A stretch of DNA of 64,000 nt from Rhodococcus tukisamuensis NBRC 100609 (GCF_001894985.1 NZ_BCXG01000002.1:124001-188000); one strand, 5' to 3'. Positions 50,706 to 59,956 are shown, counted from the first letter of the stretch. The notes: generated by a model from the sequence alone, not told the origin. A program made the numbers and translations.

Positions 50706-51040
50706 GGCCGCTCCTCGCGTTGCGTCACCCTCGCATGCCTTGTCGGCCCGGGCGGACACGCCGTTACGTGGGGCAGTCGTTCGGCACATCGGCCGACGAA
50801 CCGGTTCGCGCACAGGGCACCCCCACGGAAGCCGGGGCAGTCGAAACTCCGGACGGGAGCACCTCTCAGTCGTTGCCGTGACATGACAGTGACAGTCGAC
50901 ACATGTTCGGCATCGGGGGCCCTTTCGGGGTCGCGAACGGCCTTCGACGCCATCTGCGCGAGCCGCGCTGGGAGCACCCAAGGGGGGCCTGTGAGGTACG
51001 CCATACCGGCCGATCCGGGCGCGAAACCTTCCCCGGACAC
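50706..51040. other. intergenic region, no gene seen
   Basis: 335 bp between the small secreted gene and the tRNA terminator. A short near-repeat tgacatgacagtgacagtcg (50879-50898) is the only structure. No open frame with codon bias. Confidence 0.4.
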
Positions 51041-51075
51041 AAAAAAACCCGAGATTCAGTTTCCTGAACCTCGGG
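51041..51075 (-). terminator. intrinsic terminator of tRNA cluster
   Basis: On the minus transcript CCCGAGGTTCAG, GAAA loop, CTGAATCTCGGG, then TTTTTTT. One mismatch pair is compensated by G-U. It is 14 bp after the CCA of tRNA-Phe. A classical U-run terminator, unusual in such GC-rich DNA. Confidence 0.92.
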
Positions 51076-51089
51076 CCTGTTCTCGATCT

Positions 51090-51166
51090 TGGTGGCCAGG
51101 GCCGGGATCGAACCGGCGACCTTCCGCTTTTCAGGCGGACGCTCGTACCAACTGAGCTACCTGGCC
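51090..51166 (-). tRNA. tRNA-Phe (GAA)
   Basis: Full cloverleaf: acceptor GGCCAGG with CCTGGCC, anticodon loop CTGAAAA (GAA), T-loop GGTTCGATC. CCA is encoded at the 3' end (complement of 51090-51092). Confidence 0.95.
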
Positions 51167-51214
51167 GGACGGCACCCGAACCGAATGCCTATCGCACTAA
51201 AATTCTGTCGCACT

Positions 51215-51248
51215 GCATTGTTCTCAGCCAATTGACTGAGAACAATGC
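51215..51248. other. stem-loop between tRNA-Asp and tRNA-Phe
   Basis: Perfect 13-bp stem gcattgttctcag with ctgagaacaatgc, 8-base loop. It is likely an RNase processing site or a partial terminator in the tRNA transcript. Confidence 0.6.
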
Positions 51249-51252
51249 TTTG

Positions 51253-51326
51253 CGACCCTGACGGGACTCGAACCCGCGACCTCCGCCGTGACAGGGCGGC
51301 GCGCTAACCAACTGCGCCACAGGGCC
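51253..51326 (-). tRNA. tRNA-Asp (GTC)
   Basis: Acceptor GGCCCTG with CAGGGTC (one G-U), anticodon loop CTGTCAC (GTC), T-arm CGCGGGTTCGAGTCCCG. Discriminator G; CCA is not encoded. Confidence 0.95.
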
Positions 51327-51406
51327 TTGCTGGAGTGCTTGTGTCAGAAGCACTCGGTGTAACCGGTAGAGAATGTATCAGGTGGAGCGTCTAACTTGTT
51401 AATCCG

Positions 51407-51479
51407 TACCCCCTACGGGATTCGAACCCGCGCTACCGCCTTGAAAGGGCGGCGTCCTAGGCCGCTAGACGAAGGGGGC
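51407..51479 (-). tRNA. tRNA-Glu (TTC)
   Basis: Acceptor GCCCCCT with AGGGGGT, anticodon loop CTTTCAA (TTC), T-loop GGTTCGAAT. CCA is not encoded. First gene of the Glu-Asp-Phe cluster on this strand. Confidence 0.95.
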
Positions 51480-51560
51480 GCCGCCGGATCTCTCCGGCAA
51501 GTACCCTCAACGGCGTTCCGTTGGGAGCTGGGATAGCTTAGGACACATCAGCGGAGAAAC

Positions 51561-52256
51561 TCAAATCGGCTGGTCAGGGTCGGTTTTTGGGCCATTTTCG
51601 CTGGCCGGGCGCCCCGCTGCCTCGCGCAGGTCCAGCCAACCGTCCCGCCGCCACTGCTCGAGCCAACTCGGCGACGCCATGGCCGCCAGCACCACCTCCA
51701 GAGCCTCCTCGAACCGTTCGCCGAGTTCGGTGGTGTCGGTGGTGAGGTCGAGCATGTAGCGCTGGCCGGCGAGAGCCGCGCCGAGCACCCGGGTGAACGA
51801 CTCGGGGTTGGCGCCCTCACGCAACAACCCCTCGGCCTCCGCCCGCAGCACCAGTTCGTGCGCCGTGTGCCCCCAGACCTGACTGCCGCCCGAGCGCACC
51901 TCCTCGTAGAACTCCGGCTCCACGATCAGACGGAACTCCGCCTGGACGATGACATCGGAGGCGAATCGTTCGGCGAGTTCGACGATGATGCCGTGCAGCA
52001 CCTGGAACGGGTCGGCGTCGACCCGCTTCCAGCGGTCCGTCGAGTCGGTGTACCGGTCGAGTGCGACCGCCAGCACGGCCCGCGCCAGCTCTTCCTTGGA
52101 CTCGAAGTGGAAGTACATCGCTCCCTTGGTGGCGTGCGAACCCTCGAGAATCGCGTTCACCGACGCTGCCGCGTAACCACGACGGGCGAACTCCACCGCC
52201 GCTGCCTCGACAATCGCGGCTCGGGTCCGACGCGCGCGTTCCTGTTGACGTGCCAT
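51561..52256 (-). CDS. TetR-family regulator (gamma-butyrolactone receptor type)
   Basis: 231 residues from the ATG at 52256. The HTH region MARQQERARRTRAAIVEAAA and GYAAASVNAILEGSHATKGAMYFHFESKEELA has the GALYFHF-like motif of ArpA/ScbR gamma-butyrolactone receptors. The ligand domain is conserved (RLIVEPEFYEEV, EGLLREGANPESFTRVLGAA). Such receptors sense quorum-like butyrolactones. No butyrolactone synthase gene is in view. It lies next to the tRNA cluster. Confidence 0.85.
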   Translation of the reverse strand: MARQQERARRTRAAIVEAAAVEFARRGYAAASVNAILEGSHATKGAMYFHFESKEELARAVLAVALDRYTDSTDRWKRVDADPFQVLHGIIVELAERFASDVIVQAEFRLIVEPEFYEEVRSGGSQVWGHTAHELVLRAEAEGLLREGANPESFTRVLGAALAGQRYMLDLTTDTTELGERFEEALEVVLAAMASPSWLEQWRRDGWLDLREAAGRPASENGPKTDPDQPI

Positions 52257-52535
52257 GTGAGCTTGTCCGCCTCCGAAACGTGCTGCCCCCGTACTCGCCC
52301 CCGCCGGGCCCACCAGGACCCCGTGGTCACCCTAGCCCGGACGCACCACAATTGCGTCAACCAACTGCGCCGACCCTACTCAGAAGTAAGAAAGCTTTCC
52401 GCAAGAACACACCAGGTGGTATGCTTTGAATTGGCTCGGGTGCGCCGCAGGGGGTGCGCACCCGAGCCGTTCACGTCTCGTGGACGCCCGGTCGAACCAT
52501 GCCTCCCGCGCGCCCACTAGACTCCTGCTGCGCCG
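52257..52535. promoter_or_regulatory. region between tetR and tRNA-Lys, with a strong hairpin
   Basis: 280 bp. Promoters of both. A perfect 13-bp stem ggctcgggtgcgc with gcgcacccgagcc at 52433-52468 is followed by no T-run and ends no gene I can see, so it may be the tail of a small RNA or a structural element. Confidence 0.4.
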
Positions 52536-52611
52536 GCCCCTTTAGCTCAGTTGGTAGAGCTACGGACTTTTAATCCGCAGGTCCTCGGTTCGAGCCCGAG
52601 AGGGGGCACCA
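52536..52611 (+). tRNA. tRNA-Lys (TTT)
   Basis: 76 bases: acceptor GCCCCTT with AGGGGGC, anticodon loop CTTTTAA (TTT), T-arm CTCGGTTCGAGCCCGAG, CCA encoded at 52609-52611. Confidence 0.95.
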
Positions 52612-53025
52612 CCGTCCCGCCAGGCCCCGCCTGGCGGGACGGAGTGCATCAAGCGCCCGAGGTAACCCGTCGCCGCCCCCGCCCATGTGCGAATGGTCAC
52701 ATTCCGGACACGATTCAACCGGCGCCGCCCGACCCGGTACGAATCCCCATCGAAATCCGTAAACCGTTGCAGCAAAGCGAAATTGGCCGCAATTACGCCA
52801 CGGCAGAGCACCCTTCACCCCCGGTCGCACGGGACGAAAACCCGACCAACCTGCCCGCAACGGGACGTCGCGCCCGAGCGGCACAGTTCCCTGCGGGCCG
52901 CTGCTCTGATACCACTTAGAGGCAGAACACGGCATGGAACGGCCATTTCGATTATCGGTCAACATGATTCGAAAATAGGAACTGGACGAACGCCCAATTA
53001 GGAACCGGAAAGGCGGTGCGTGGCC
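52612..53025. other. intergenic region after tRNA-Lys
   Basis: 414 bp. First a hairpin ccgccaggc/gcctggcgg at 52617-52639, a possible tRNA terminator. The rest is AT-richer than average and I see no gene. tRNA 3' ends are common integration sites, but no integrase or att duplication is seen here. Confidence 0.45.
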
Positions 53026-53400
53026 ATGAGCCCCTCCGACGTCAGGCTCCACCCCACCCTCACCCCCAGGCGCGCGGCATCATTCCAGCAAGACTGCCCG
53101 GGACCCCGAGTCGCCGACTCGGCCAGGACCCGCGCCACCGACACCGAACTGGGTCACATCACCCTCCGCACGCTCGAGGGTCTCGACGCATCCCCCCTGG
53201 ACGACGACGACGCGGCCGGCCTGGGACGACTCGTCCGGAAGATCGTGAACAGCCATGCCGGGCTGCCCGACGGGTTCGACAGTGTCGAGGACCTCTCCCG
53301 CGCGTACCTCGACGCGGTCCGCAGCCGTCCCGGCGCCCGGCGTTCACGAGACGCCGCGGCGCGCACCTTGACTCGGCTTCGCAACACCGCCCAGCGTTAG
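53026..53400 (+). CDS. hypothetical protein (124 aa)
   Basis: 124 residues, Arg/Asp/Ala-rich, helical C-terminus (AARTLTRLRNTAQR). Starts at ATG 53026 with AAAGGCGG about 9 bases upstream; a GTG at 53020 is possible. Family unknown. Confidence 0.55.
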   Translation: MSPSDVRLHPTLTPRRAASFQQDCPGPRVADSARTRATDTELGHITLRTLEGLDASPLDDDDAAGLGRLVRKIVNSHAGLPDGFDSVEDLSRAYLDAVRSRPGARRSRDAAARTLTRLRNTAQR

Positions 53401-53490
53401 CCGAGAGGCCGCCCGCGCGCACGGGTCGACACCGGACCCGAACTGGGATCAGAATGGGGTCACAGTGGATCCGGCGCGAGGGAGGCCGTC

Positions 53491-53880
53491 ATGTTGGATT
53501 CGGAACACGCCCGCGAGGTCAGACGAGACATCCTGGTAGTGGTCACCGGTGTGGCCCTCATCCTGCTCAGCCTGTGGCTACCAGTGCAGGGCGACGAGCA
53601 GATCACAGGTTCGATCCTCATTCTCGGGATGCTCGCGTACTCCGCCGGCCTGTGGGCGATGACCACCGAGTCGCGTTCGAGCCACTGGGGCCTGGTGGCA
53701 CTCGGACTCTTCCTGCTCGCCGCCCCGCTGGCGATGAACTACCCGCCCGGCACCACCACCGCGGCGGCCGTCTCCGTGGCGGCCGGCGCGATCATCGCCG
53801 GCGTGGGCGCGCTCGGCCTGATGCGGGTGAACCGGCACGAGCCGACCTCCGCCGACAAGTTGCAGCACCAGCCCGCCTGA
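53491..53880 (+). CDS. small four-helix membrane protein
   Basis: 129 residues. Four membrane helices from DILVVVTGVALILLSLW to AGAIIAGVGALGLMRV, resembling SPW-repeat-like small membrane proteins but without the SPW motif. Family uncertain. Function unknown. Confidence 0.65.
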   Translation: MLDSEHAREVRRDILVVVTGVALILLSLWLPVQGDEQITGSILILGMLAYSAGLWAMTTESRSSHWGLVALGLFLLAAPLAMNYPPGTTTAAAVSVAAGAIIAGVGALGLMRVNRHEPTSADKLQHQPA

Positions 53881-54052
53881 TCCGCCCCACACTCGCCGCG
53901 GGCGGGCCCGCCCGCGGCGTGAATCCTGCGGTAGCTGCACTACTTTCGCCCGACAACACGCCAGCCAGGTCGAACCATGTCGGGACTGCCGTCCGCTAAT
54001 GTCAGCGAACCGGGCGTTCGGGGATGGACGCCCACTACAAGGCGGGGCATAC

Positions 54053-54667
54053 ATGGCTTCCATTGACGACCTTCTGTCTCAGATCCCGATCGGTCAGATC
54101 GCCGCGAAGCTCGGCGTCGACGAGGCCACCGCGGAGACCGCGGTCCGCTCGGCGATCCCGACGCTCGTCGGCGGACTCGAGGCCAACTCACAGGACCCCG
54201 CGGGCGCGGCCTCGCTGGAGAGCGCATTGCAGAAGCATGCCGACGACGGCCTGCTCGAAGGCGGCATCGACATCGACCAGGTCGACGCGGCGGACGGCGA
54301 GAAGATCGTCAGCAACGTCTTCGGCGACAACACCAACCAGGTTGTCAGTGCCCTCGGCGGGGTCGGCGGCGCGGGTGACAGCTCGCTGGTGAGCAAGCTG
54401 CTCCCGATCCTCGCGCCGATCGTCCTGGCGTACGTCGCCAAGCAGTTCGGCGGCGGCGGTGCGACGGCTCCCGCGCAGGCACAGTCGGGTGGTGGACTCG
54501 GCGACCTGCTCGGCGGACTGCTCGGCGGCGGCCAGTCGGCGGGCGGACTCGGCAACGTACTGGGCGGACTGCTCGGCGGCAGCGGCGGCGCGGCCGGCGG
54601 AATCGGCGGCGCGGCCGGCGGAATCGGCGACCTGCTGGGCGGACTGCTCGGTGGTGGCCGCAAGTAG
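54053..54667 (+). CDS. DUF937 protein with Gly-rich repeats
   Basis: 204 residues from the ATG at 54053. DUF937 domain in 1-150 (MASIDDLLSQIPIGQIAAKL, GLLEGGIDIDQVDAADGEKI). The C-terminal 65 residues are repeats of the type LLGGLLGGGQSAGGLGN. This domain family is found near phage-like or storage loci but has no settled role. A terminator follows. Confidence 0.82.
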   Translation: MASIDDLLSQIPIGQIAAKLGVDEATAETAVRSAIPTLVGGLEANSQDPAGAASLESALQKHADDGLLEGGIDIDQVDAADGEKIVSNVFGDNTNQVVSALGGVGGAGDSSLVSKLLPILAPIVLAYVAKQFGGGGATAPAQAQSGGGLGDLLGGLLGGGQSAGGLGNVLGGLLGGSGGAAGGIGGAAGGIGDLLGGLLGGGRK

Positions 54668-54680
54668 GCCAGCAACTTCT

Positions 54681-54721
54681 GCGCGAACGGCGGCACCCAT
54701 CTTCGGGGCCGCCGTTCGCGC
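54681..54721 (+). terminator. terminator after DUF937 gene
   Basis: 13-bp stem gcgcgaacggcgg with ccgccgttcgcgc around 15 bases, 13 bp after the stop. Confidence 0.7.
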
Positions 54722-54913
54722 GTTCCGGCCCTCCCGACCACGACTCATATCGGTAACGATTTGAGCGCCGCCCGCGATGCCACAACGGGAACAGTCCAGC
54801 TCCTGGCGGTAACGGCCCAGGCTGTGGGCACTGCAAACCACAACACCGCAAGGTTACGGTGCCGTAGGCTGGCGCTCCGAGCCGATTTCCACGGATACAT
54901 GGAGGCAAGTTAA

Positions 54914-55867
54914 ATGGCCAGAGATTTGACCCAGCTCGAGCTGCTCACGGAGCTGCAGCCCGAAGCCGAAGCCAATCTCAACCGACACCTGTCCATGGCG
55001 AAGGACTGGCACCCCCACGACTATGTCCCGTGGGACGAGGGCCGGAACTTCGCCTTCCTGGGTGGTGACGACTGGGATCCGGAGCAGTCCCGCCTGGACG
55101 AGGTCGCCAAGGCCGCGATGATCACCAACCTCCTCACCGAGGACAACCTGCCCTCGTACCACCGCGAGATCGCCGAGAACTTCTCCCGGGACGGCGCCTG
55201 GGGCACCTGGGTGGGCCGCTGGACCGCCGAGGAGAACCGCCACGGAATCGTGATGCGTGACTACCTCGTCGTGACGCGCAGCGTGGACCCGGTCGCCCTC
55301 GAAGAGGCCCGGATGATCCACATGACCAACGGCTACTCCTCCCCCGGCGACACCGAGGGCCTGCTGCACTCGGTCGCGTACGTGACCTTCCAGGAGCTGG
55401 CCACCCGCGTCTCGCACCGCAACACCGGCCGGGCCTGCAACGACGACATCGCCGACAAGATGCTCGCCCGCATCGCCGCCGACGAGAACCTGCACATGAT
55501 CTTCTACCGCAACATCTGCGGCGCAGCCCTCGACGTCTCCCCCGACCAGGCGATGGCCGCCATCACCGACGTCGTCACGCACTTCGAGATGCCCGGCGCA
55601 GGCATGCCCAACTTCCGCCGCAACGGCGTCCTGATGGCGAAGCACGGCATCTACGACCTCCGCCAGCACCTCGACGAGGTGGTCATGCCGGTCCTGCGCA
55701 AGTGGCAGATCTTCGAGCGCAACGACTTCTCCGACGCCGGTGAGCGCGCCCGCGACACGCTGGCCGCGTTCCTCGAGACGCTCGGATCGAACGCCACCAA
55801 GTTCGAGGAGCAGCGCGACCGGATGCTCGCCCGCGAGGCCGCCAAGCGCGAACAGCAGGCCTCCTGA
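54914..55867 (+). CDS. desA1: acyl-ACP desaturase (DesA1 type)
   Basis: 317 residues. Diiron ligands in EENRHG and DENLHM, with ITNLLTEDNLPSYHREIA and THFEMPGAGMPNFRR. The M. tuberculosis DesA1 sequence I remember has the same blocks, including LNRHLSMAKDWHPHDYVPW-like text. It introduces a double bond in acyl chains used for mycolic acids. GGAGG lies 9 bases before the ATG. Confidence 0.9.
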   Translation: MARDLTQLELLTELQPEAEANLNRHLSMAKDWHPHDYVPWDEGRNFAFLGGDDWDPEQSRLDEVAKAAMITNLLTEDNLPSYHREIAENFSRDGAWGTWVGRWTAEENRHGIVMRDYLVVTRSVDPVALEEARMIHMTNGYSSPGDTEGLLHSVAYVTFQELATRVSHRNTGRACNDDIADKMLARIAADENLHMIFYRNICGAALDVSPDQAMAAITDVVTHFEMPGAGMPNFRRNGVLMAKHGIYDLRQHLDEVVMPVLRKWQIFERNDFSDAGERARDTLAAFLETLGSNATKFEEQRDRMLAREAAKREQQAS

Positions 55868-55881
55868 CCGACCCAGCTATC

Positions 55882-55915
55882 CTGTGCCCGGTACCGAACT
55901 CGGTGCCGGGCACAG
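55882..55915 (+). terminator. terminator after desA1
   Basis: 10-bp stem ctgtgcccgg with ccgggcacag and an inner accg/cggt pair, followed by tcatttt. Confidence 0.8.
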
Positions 55916-55937
55916 TCATTTTCCTACCGAGGTACAC

Positions 55938-57080
55938 ATGTCTTCACTCAAGATCGGCTCGCTGGAGCTGCGCAGCCCCGTCGTGCTCGCCCCCATGGCA
56001 GGCATCACGAACGTCGCATTCCGCACCCTCTGCCGGGAGCTGGAGACCGCCCGCGCCGGCAGCACCTCCGGCCTGTACGTGTGCGAGATGGTGACCGCGC
56101 GGGCCCTGGTCGAACGGCAGCCGGCCACCCTGCACATGACCACCTTCGGCCCCACCGAGTCGCCGCGGTCCCTGCAGCTGTACACGGTGGACCCGGACAC
56201 CACGTACGCCGCCGCGAAGATGATCGTCGACGAGAACATGGCCGACCACATCGACATGAACTTCGGCTGCCCGGTCCCGAAGGTCACCAGCAAGGGCGGC
56301 GGTGCCGCACTGCCCTACAAGCGGACCCTGTTCGGCAGGATCGTCGCGGCCGCGGTCAAGGCCACCGAGGGAACCGACATCCCGGTCACGGTGAAGTTCC
56401 GCGTCGGCATCGACGACGAGCACCACACCCACCTCGACGCCGGCCGGATCGCCGCCGGGGAGGGCGCCGCGGCCGTGGCGCTGCACGCCCGGACCGCCGC
56501 CCAGCGGTACTCCGGCACGGCAGACTGGGGCGAGATCGCCCGCCTCAAGGAGCACGTCACCGACGTCCCCGTGCTCGGCAACGGCGACATCTTCGCCGCC
56601 GAGGACGCCGTGCGGATGATGGCCGAGACCGGCTGCGACGGCGTCGTCGTCGGCCGCGGCTGCCTCGGCAGGCCCTGGCTGTTCGCCGAGCTCAGTGCGG
56701 CCCTGAACGGCACCCCCGAGCCCACACCACCGACCCTCGGCGAGGTGGCCACCATCATCCGCAGGCACGCCGAACTGCTCGCGGACCACCACGGTGAGGG
56801 CAAGGGCCTGCGCGAACTGCGCAAGCATGTCGCCTGGTACCTGCGTGGCTTCCCGGCCGGCTCGGACATGCGGGTGGCCATGGCCATGGTGTCGACGCTC
56901 GACGAACTCGACGGGCTCCTCGTCCAGCTCCCCACGGATGTCCCGTTCCCCAAGGACGCCGAGGGCCCGCGCGGACGACAGGGTTCGCCCGGCAAGGTCT
57001 CCCTGCCTGAGGGCTGGCTCGACGATCCCGAGGACTGCCTCGTCCCGGCCGGCGCCGATCTCATGCATTCGGGCGGCTGA
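55938..57080 (+). CDS. dusB: tRNA-dihydrouridine synthase (DusB type)
   Basis: 380 residues. FMN barrel: VVLAPMAGITNVAFRTLCRE, MNFGCPVPKVTSKGGGAAL with the catalytic Cys in FGCPVPK, VTVKFRVGID, RTAAQRYSGTADW, and GNGDIFAAEDAVRMM, GVVVGRGCLGRPWLF. It reduces uridines in tRNA. The extra C-terminal tail is as in mycolata. Followed after 105 bp by the LCP gene. Confidence 0.9.
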   Translation: MSSLKIGSLELRSPVVLAPMAGITNVAFRTLCRELETARAGSTSGLYVCEMVTARALVERQPATLHMTTFGPTESPRSLQLYTVDPDTTYAAAKMIVDENMADHIDMNFGCPVPKVTSKGGGAALPYKRTLFGRIVAAAVKATEGTDIPVTVKFRVGIDDEHHTHLDAGRIAAGEGAAAVALHARTAAQRYSGTADWGEIARLKEHVTDVPVLGNGDIFAAEDAVRMMAETGCDGVVVGRGCLGRPWLFAELSAALNGTPEPTPPTLGEVATIIRRHAELLADHHGEGKGLRELRKHVAWYLRGFPAGSDMRVAMAMVSTLDELDGLLVQLPTDVPFPKDAEGPRGRQGSPGKVSLPEGWLDDPEDCLVPAGADLMHSGG

Positions 57081-57185
57081 CCAGTCGTCTTCCAACCGGG
57101 GTGGAACCCTCGGGCTGGATAAGTATCATGTTGGAACCCATCACGGGTCGACGTCGAAGTTCGTGCGAGAGGCAAGGATCCATAG

Positions 57186-59084
57186 GTGGGTGACGAGCAG
57201 AGTCCGGGCCACATGCCCGAGGGTCGTGCCCCCTGGGAGAGACCGATCTCCCACGTCAGCGATCCGCAGCTCAGTCCTCGCCACACCCCTCTCCCCGTCC
57301 CGCCGGCCGACGCCGACCGCACCCCGTCGGGCCGGATCCGCGGGCGCAGCGGCGACCCGAGCGAGCGGCTGTCCGTCTCGGAGCTGATGGACAGGGTCGG
57401 CCAGGACGACGACCCCGCCGTGGCGCAGACCCCGGAGACCCCGGAGGCGGCCACCGGTTGGCCGGGCCGCGCCGAGCCCACGCCGATCGTCCCGGAGGGA
57501 CCCGCCGCGGAGGCCGTCGCCGCCGGCACCCGGCTGGCGGCAAGCAAGCGGCGTAAGCAGAAGCGCATCCGGGTGCTCGGCCGCAGCGCCGTTGCACTCG
57601 TCGCGGTGGCCTCGCTCACGGTGACCGGCGTCGCGTGGGGCTACCTGCGTGCCACCGACAACGGCTTCCTCCAGGTCGCCGCGCTGGACCCGGACAGCAC
57701 CGACGTCGTCGACCCCGGCGGCCAGTACGGCGACGAGACCTACCTGATCGTCGGCACCGACACCCGCGCGGGCGCCAACGGCGAGATCGGCGCGGGCTCG
57801 GTCGCCGACGCCGAGGGCACCCGCGCGGACACCGTCATCCTGGTGAACATCCCGGCCGACCGCAGCCGGGTGGTCGCGGTCTCCTTCCCCCGGGACCTCG
57901 ACATCGTGCGCCCCAGCTGCCAGGCCTGGGACAACGACAAGGGCCAGTACACCAACGAGATCAACCCAGGCGCCGACAACGACAAGCTGAACTCCGCGTA
58001 CGCGTACGGCGGGCCGAAATGCCTGGTCAAGGTCGTCCAGAAGATGTCGGGCCTGAAGATCGGCCACTTCATCGGGATGGACTTCTCCGGATTCGAGTCG
58101 ATGGTCAACCAGATCGGTGGGGTGGAGGTGTGCACGTCCACCCCCCTGATCGACGACGAACTCGGTGCCGTGCTGCCGAACGCGGGCCGCCAGACCGTGG
58201 ACGGCGCCACCGCACTGAACTACGTGCGGGCCCGCAAGGTGGAGGCCGAGGGCAACGGCGACTACGGCAGGATCAAGCGTCAGCAGATCTTCCTGTCCTC
58301 GCTGTTGCGGTCGGCACTGTCGAACAAGGTCCTCTTCGACCCGGGCAAGCTCAACGGATTCATCACCGCGTTCACCCGGGAGACGTTCGTGCAGAACGTC
58401 GACACCAAGTCGCTGGTGACGCTGGGCCGGTCGCTGCAGAAGGTGGACGCCGGCGCGGTCACCTTCCTGACCGTCCCGACCGCGGGCACCAACGAGCTGG
58501 GCAACGAGATCCCGCGACTGGACGACATCAAGGCGATCTTCCAGGCGATCATCGACGACGAACCGCTGCCCGGCGAGGAGCGCAAGGCACCCGAGCCCGA
58601 CAAGTCGGCCGCCGCCGCACCCGCGACCGCCACCACGCCGGCCCCGGAGCCGCAACTGCTCTCGGTGGACCCGAGCGAGGTGTCCCTCCAGGTGTCGAAC
58701 GCGTCAGGCGTGACCGGTATCGCCGCCGGCGCCGCCGAGAAGCTCGGCGCGGAGGGCTTCCAGATCTACAGCGTCGGCAATTACAGCGGCACCAGCACGA
58801 ACACCCTGATCCGCTACGCCCCCGGCCAGGCCGAGGAGGCCGCCACCGTGGCCGCCTCCATCCCCGGCGCCCTGCTCCAGGAGACCTCCACGGCGGACCT
58901 CGGCGGCCTGATCGACGTGGTGCTCGGCTCGAACTTCACCGGCGCAGTCAACCCCGCGAAGCCGGCGGACACCGCGCTGCAGCCGCAGATGGCGCCGAAG
59001 AGCACCGTCATCTCCGGCACCACGATCGAGGAGTTGCCCGCGGACCTGTCGTTCACCAACGCGGCGGACGACACCTGCGCGTGA
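57186..59084 (+). CDS. LytR-CpsA-Psr (LCP) cell-wall ligase with LytR_C domain
   Basis: 632 residues from a GTG start. A cytoplasmic, Pro/Asp-rich 128-residue head precedes one membrane helix (about 130-152, SAVALVAVASLTVTGVAWGY). The LCP catalytic domain spans about 185-350: TYLIVGTDTRAGANG, RADTVILVNIPADRSRVVAVS, SFPRDLDI, and GGVEVCTS. A LytR_C domain is at about 495-590. LCP enzymes join arabinogalactan or other polymers to peptidoglycan. A TAAA-like spacer precedes the PHO box of phoU. Confidence 0.88.
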   Translation: MGDEQSPGHMPEGRAPWERPISHVSDPQLSPRHTPLPVPPADADRTPSGRIRGRSGDPSERLSVSELMDRVGQDDDPAVAQTPETPEAATGWPGRAEPTPIVPEGPAAEAVAAGTRLAASKRRKQKRIRVLGRSAVALVAVASLTVTGVAWGYLRATDNGFLQVAALDPDSTDVVDPGGQYGDETYLIVGTDTRAGANGEIGAGSVADAEGTRADTVILVNIPADRSRVVAVSFPRDLDIVRPSCQAWDNDKGQYTNEINPGADNDKLNSAYAYGGPKCLVKVVQKMSGLKIGHFIGMDFSGFESMVNQIGGVEVCTSTPLIDDELGAVLPNAGRQTVDGATALNYVRARKVEAEGNGDYGRIKRQQIFLSSLLRSALSNKVLFDPGKLNGFITAFTRETFVQNVDTKSLVTLGRSLQKVDAGAVTFLTVPTAGTNELGNEIPRLDDIKAIFQAIIDDEPLPGEERKAPEPDKSAAAAPATATTPAPEPQLLSVDPSEVSLQVSNASGVTGIAAGAAEKLGAEGFQIYSVGNYSGTSTNTLIRYAPGQAEEAATVAASIPGALLQETSTADLGGLIDVVLGSNFTGAVNPAKPADTALQPQMAPKSTVISGTTIEELPADLSFTNAADDTCA

Positions 59085-59140
59085 GGCGTCCGACCTCCCC
59101 ACTGACCTGGTCGCCCGTACCGCGCTGACGTGCACTGCCG

Positions 59141-59162
59141 GTTCACGCAACGTTCACCCGCT
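59141..59162 (+). promoter_or_regulatory. PHO/RegX3-type box before phoU
   Basis: Two 11-bp direct repeats: GTTCACGCAAC (59141-59151) and GTTCACCCGCT (59152-59162). The actinobacterial PhoP/RegX3 box is two direct repeats of GTTCACC spaced 4 bases apart. A TAGGCT -10 type hexamer (59190-59195) with TGACTT 16 bases earlier puts the box just upstream of the promoter, the normal activator position. phoU should therefore be induced by phosphate starvation. Confidence 0.75.
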
Positions 59163-59203
59163 GCTCGTGACTTGGTCCCTACCAGGCCGTAGGCTGTGGC
59201 ATC

Positions 59204-59878
59204 ATGCGCGTGGCTTACAACGAACAGATGACCGGGCTCGCCGACATGCTCGGCGAGATGGCCGGCCTCGCCGGGACGGCGATGGAGGTGGCGACCCAGT
59301 CGCTGCTGCAGGCAGACCTCTCGCTCGCCGAGCAGGTCATCAGCGATCACGACAAGATCACCGAGCTGAGCGTCGCCTGCGAGGAGCGTGCCTTCGCCCT
59401 GCTCGCGCTGCAGGCGCCGGTCGCCGGTGACCTCCGCTCGGTGGTCAGCGGAATCCAGATCGTCGCCGACATCGACCGGATGGGCGCGCTGGCGCTGCAC
59501 GTGGCGAAGATCGCCCGCCGCCGGCACCCGAACCACGTCCTCCCCGAGGAGGTCAACGGCTACTTCGCCGAGATGGGCCGGCTCGCCGTCACCCTCGGTG
59601 CCGGCGCCAAGGAGGTCCTCGAGACCCGCGATCCCGAGCGTGCCGCGCAATTGCGCGAAGAAGACGACGCGATGGACGACCTGCACCGGCACCTGTTCAG
59701 CGTGCTGATGGACCGGGAGTGGAAGCACGGCGTGGCCGCGGCCGTCGACGTCACGCTGCTCGGACGGTTCTACGAGCGTTTCGCCGACCACGCCGTCGAG
59801 GTCGCCCGCCGGGTGATCTTCCTGGTCACCGGCAAGATGCCGGTCGACCCCGACGAGACCACGGAAATCGAGTCCTGA
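59204..59878 (+). CDS. phoU: phosphate signalling protein PhoU (PhoY2)
   Basis: 224 residues of the PhoU six-helix bundle: [19 protein letters not shown] at the start, [39 protein letters not shown] with acidic metal ligands, and [20 protein letters not shown] at the end. It links the Pst transporter to the sensor kinase (SenX3/PhoR) and represses the Pho regulon when phosphate is enough. Confidence 0.93.
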   Translation: MRVAYNEQMTGLADMLGEMAGLAGTAMEVATQSLLQADLSLAEQVISDHDKITELSVACEERAFALLALQAPVAGDLRSVVSGIQIVADIDRMGALALHVAKIARRRHPNHVLPEEVNGYFAEMGRLAVTLGAGAKEVLETRDPERAAQLREEDDAMDDLHRHLFSVLMDREWKHGVAAAVDVTLLGRFYERFADHAVEVARRVIFLVTGKMPVDPDETTEIES

Positions 59879-59900
59879 CCTACGCGCACCGAAACCTGAC

Positions 59901-59932
59901 ACGCCCCGGCCGGATTCCACCGGTCGGGGCGT
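59901..59932. terminator. terminator between phoU and PLP gene
   Basis: acgccccggccgg with ccggtcggggcgt around 6 bases, between convergent genes. Confidence 0.75.
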
Positions 59933-59956
59933 AGTCGTCTCGCCGACTCTCCGTCG

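Noticed and set aside
52536-53025. Genomic-island integration at tRNA-Lys
   Set aside because: No integrase nearby and no repeat of the tRNA 3' end was found in the following sequence.
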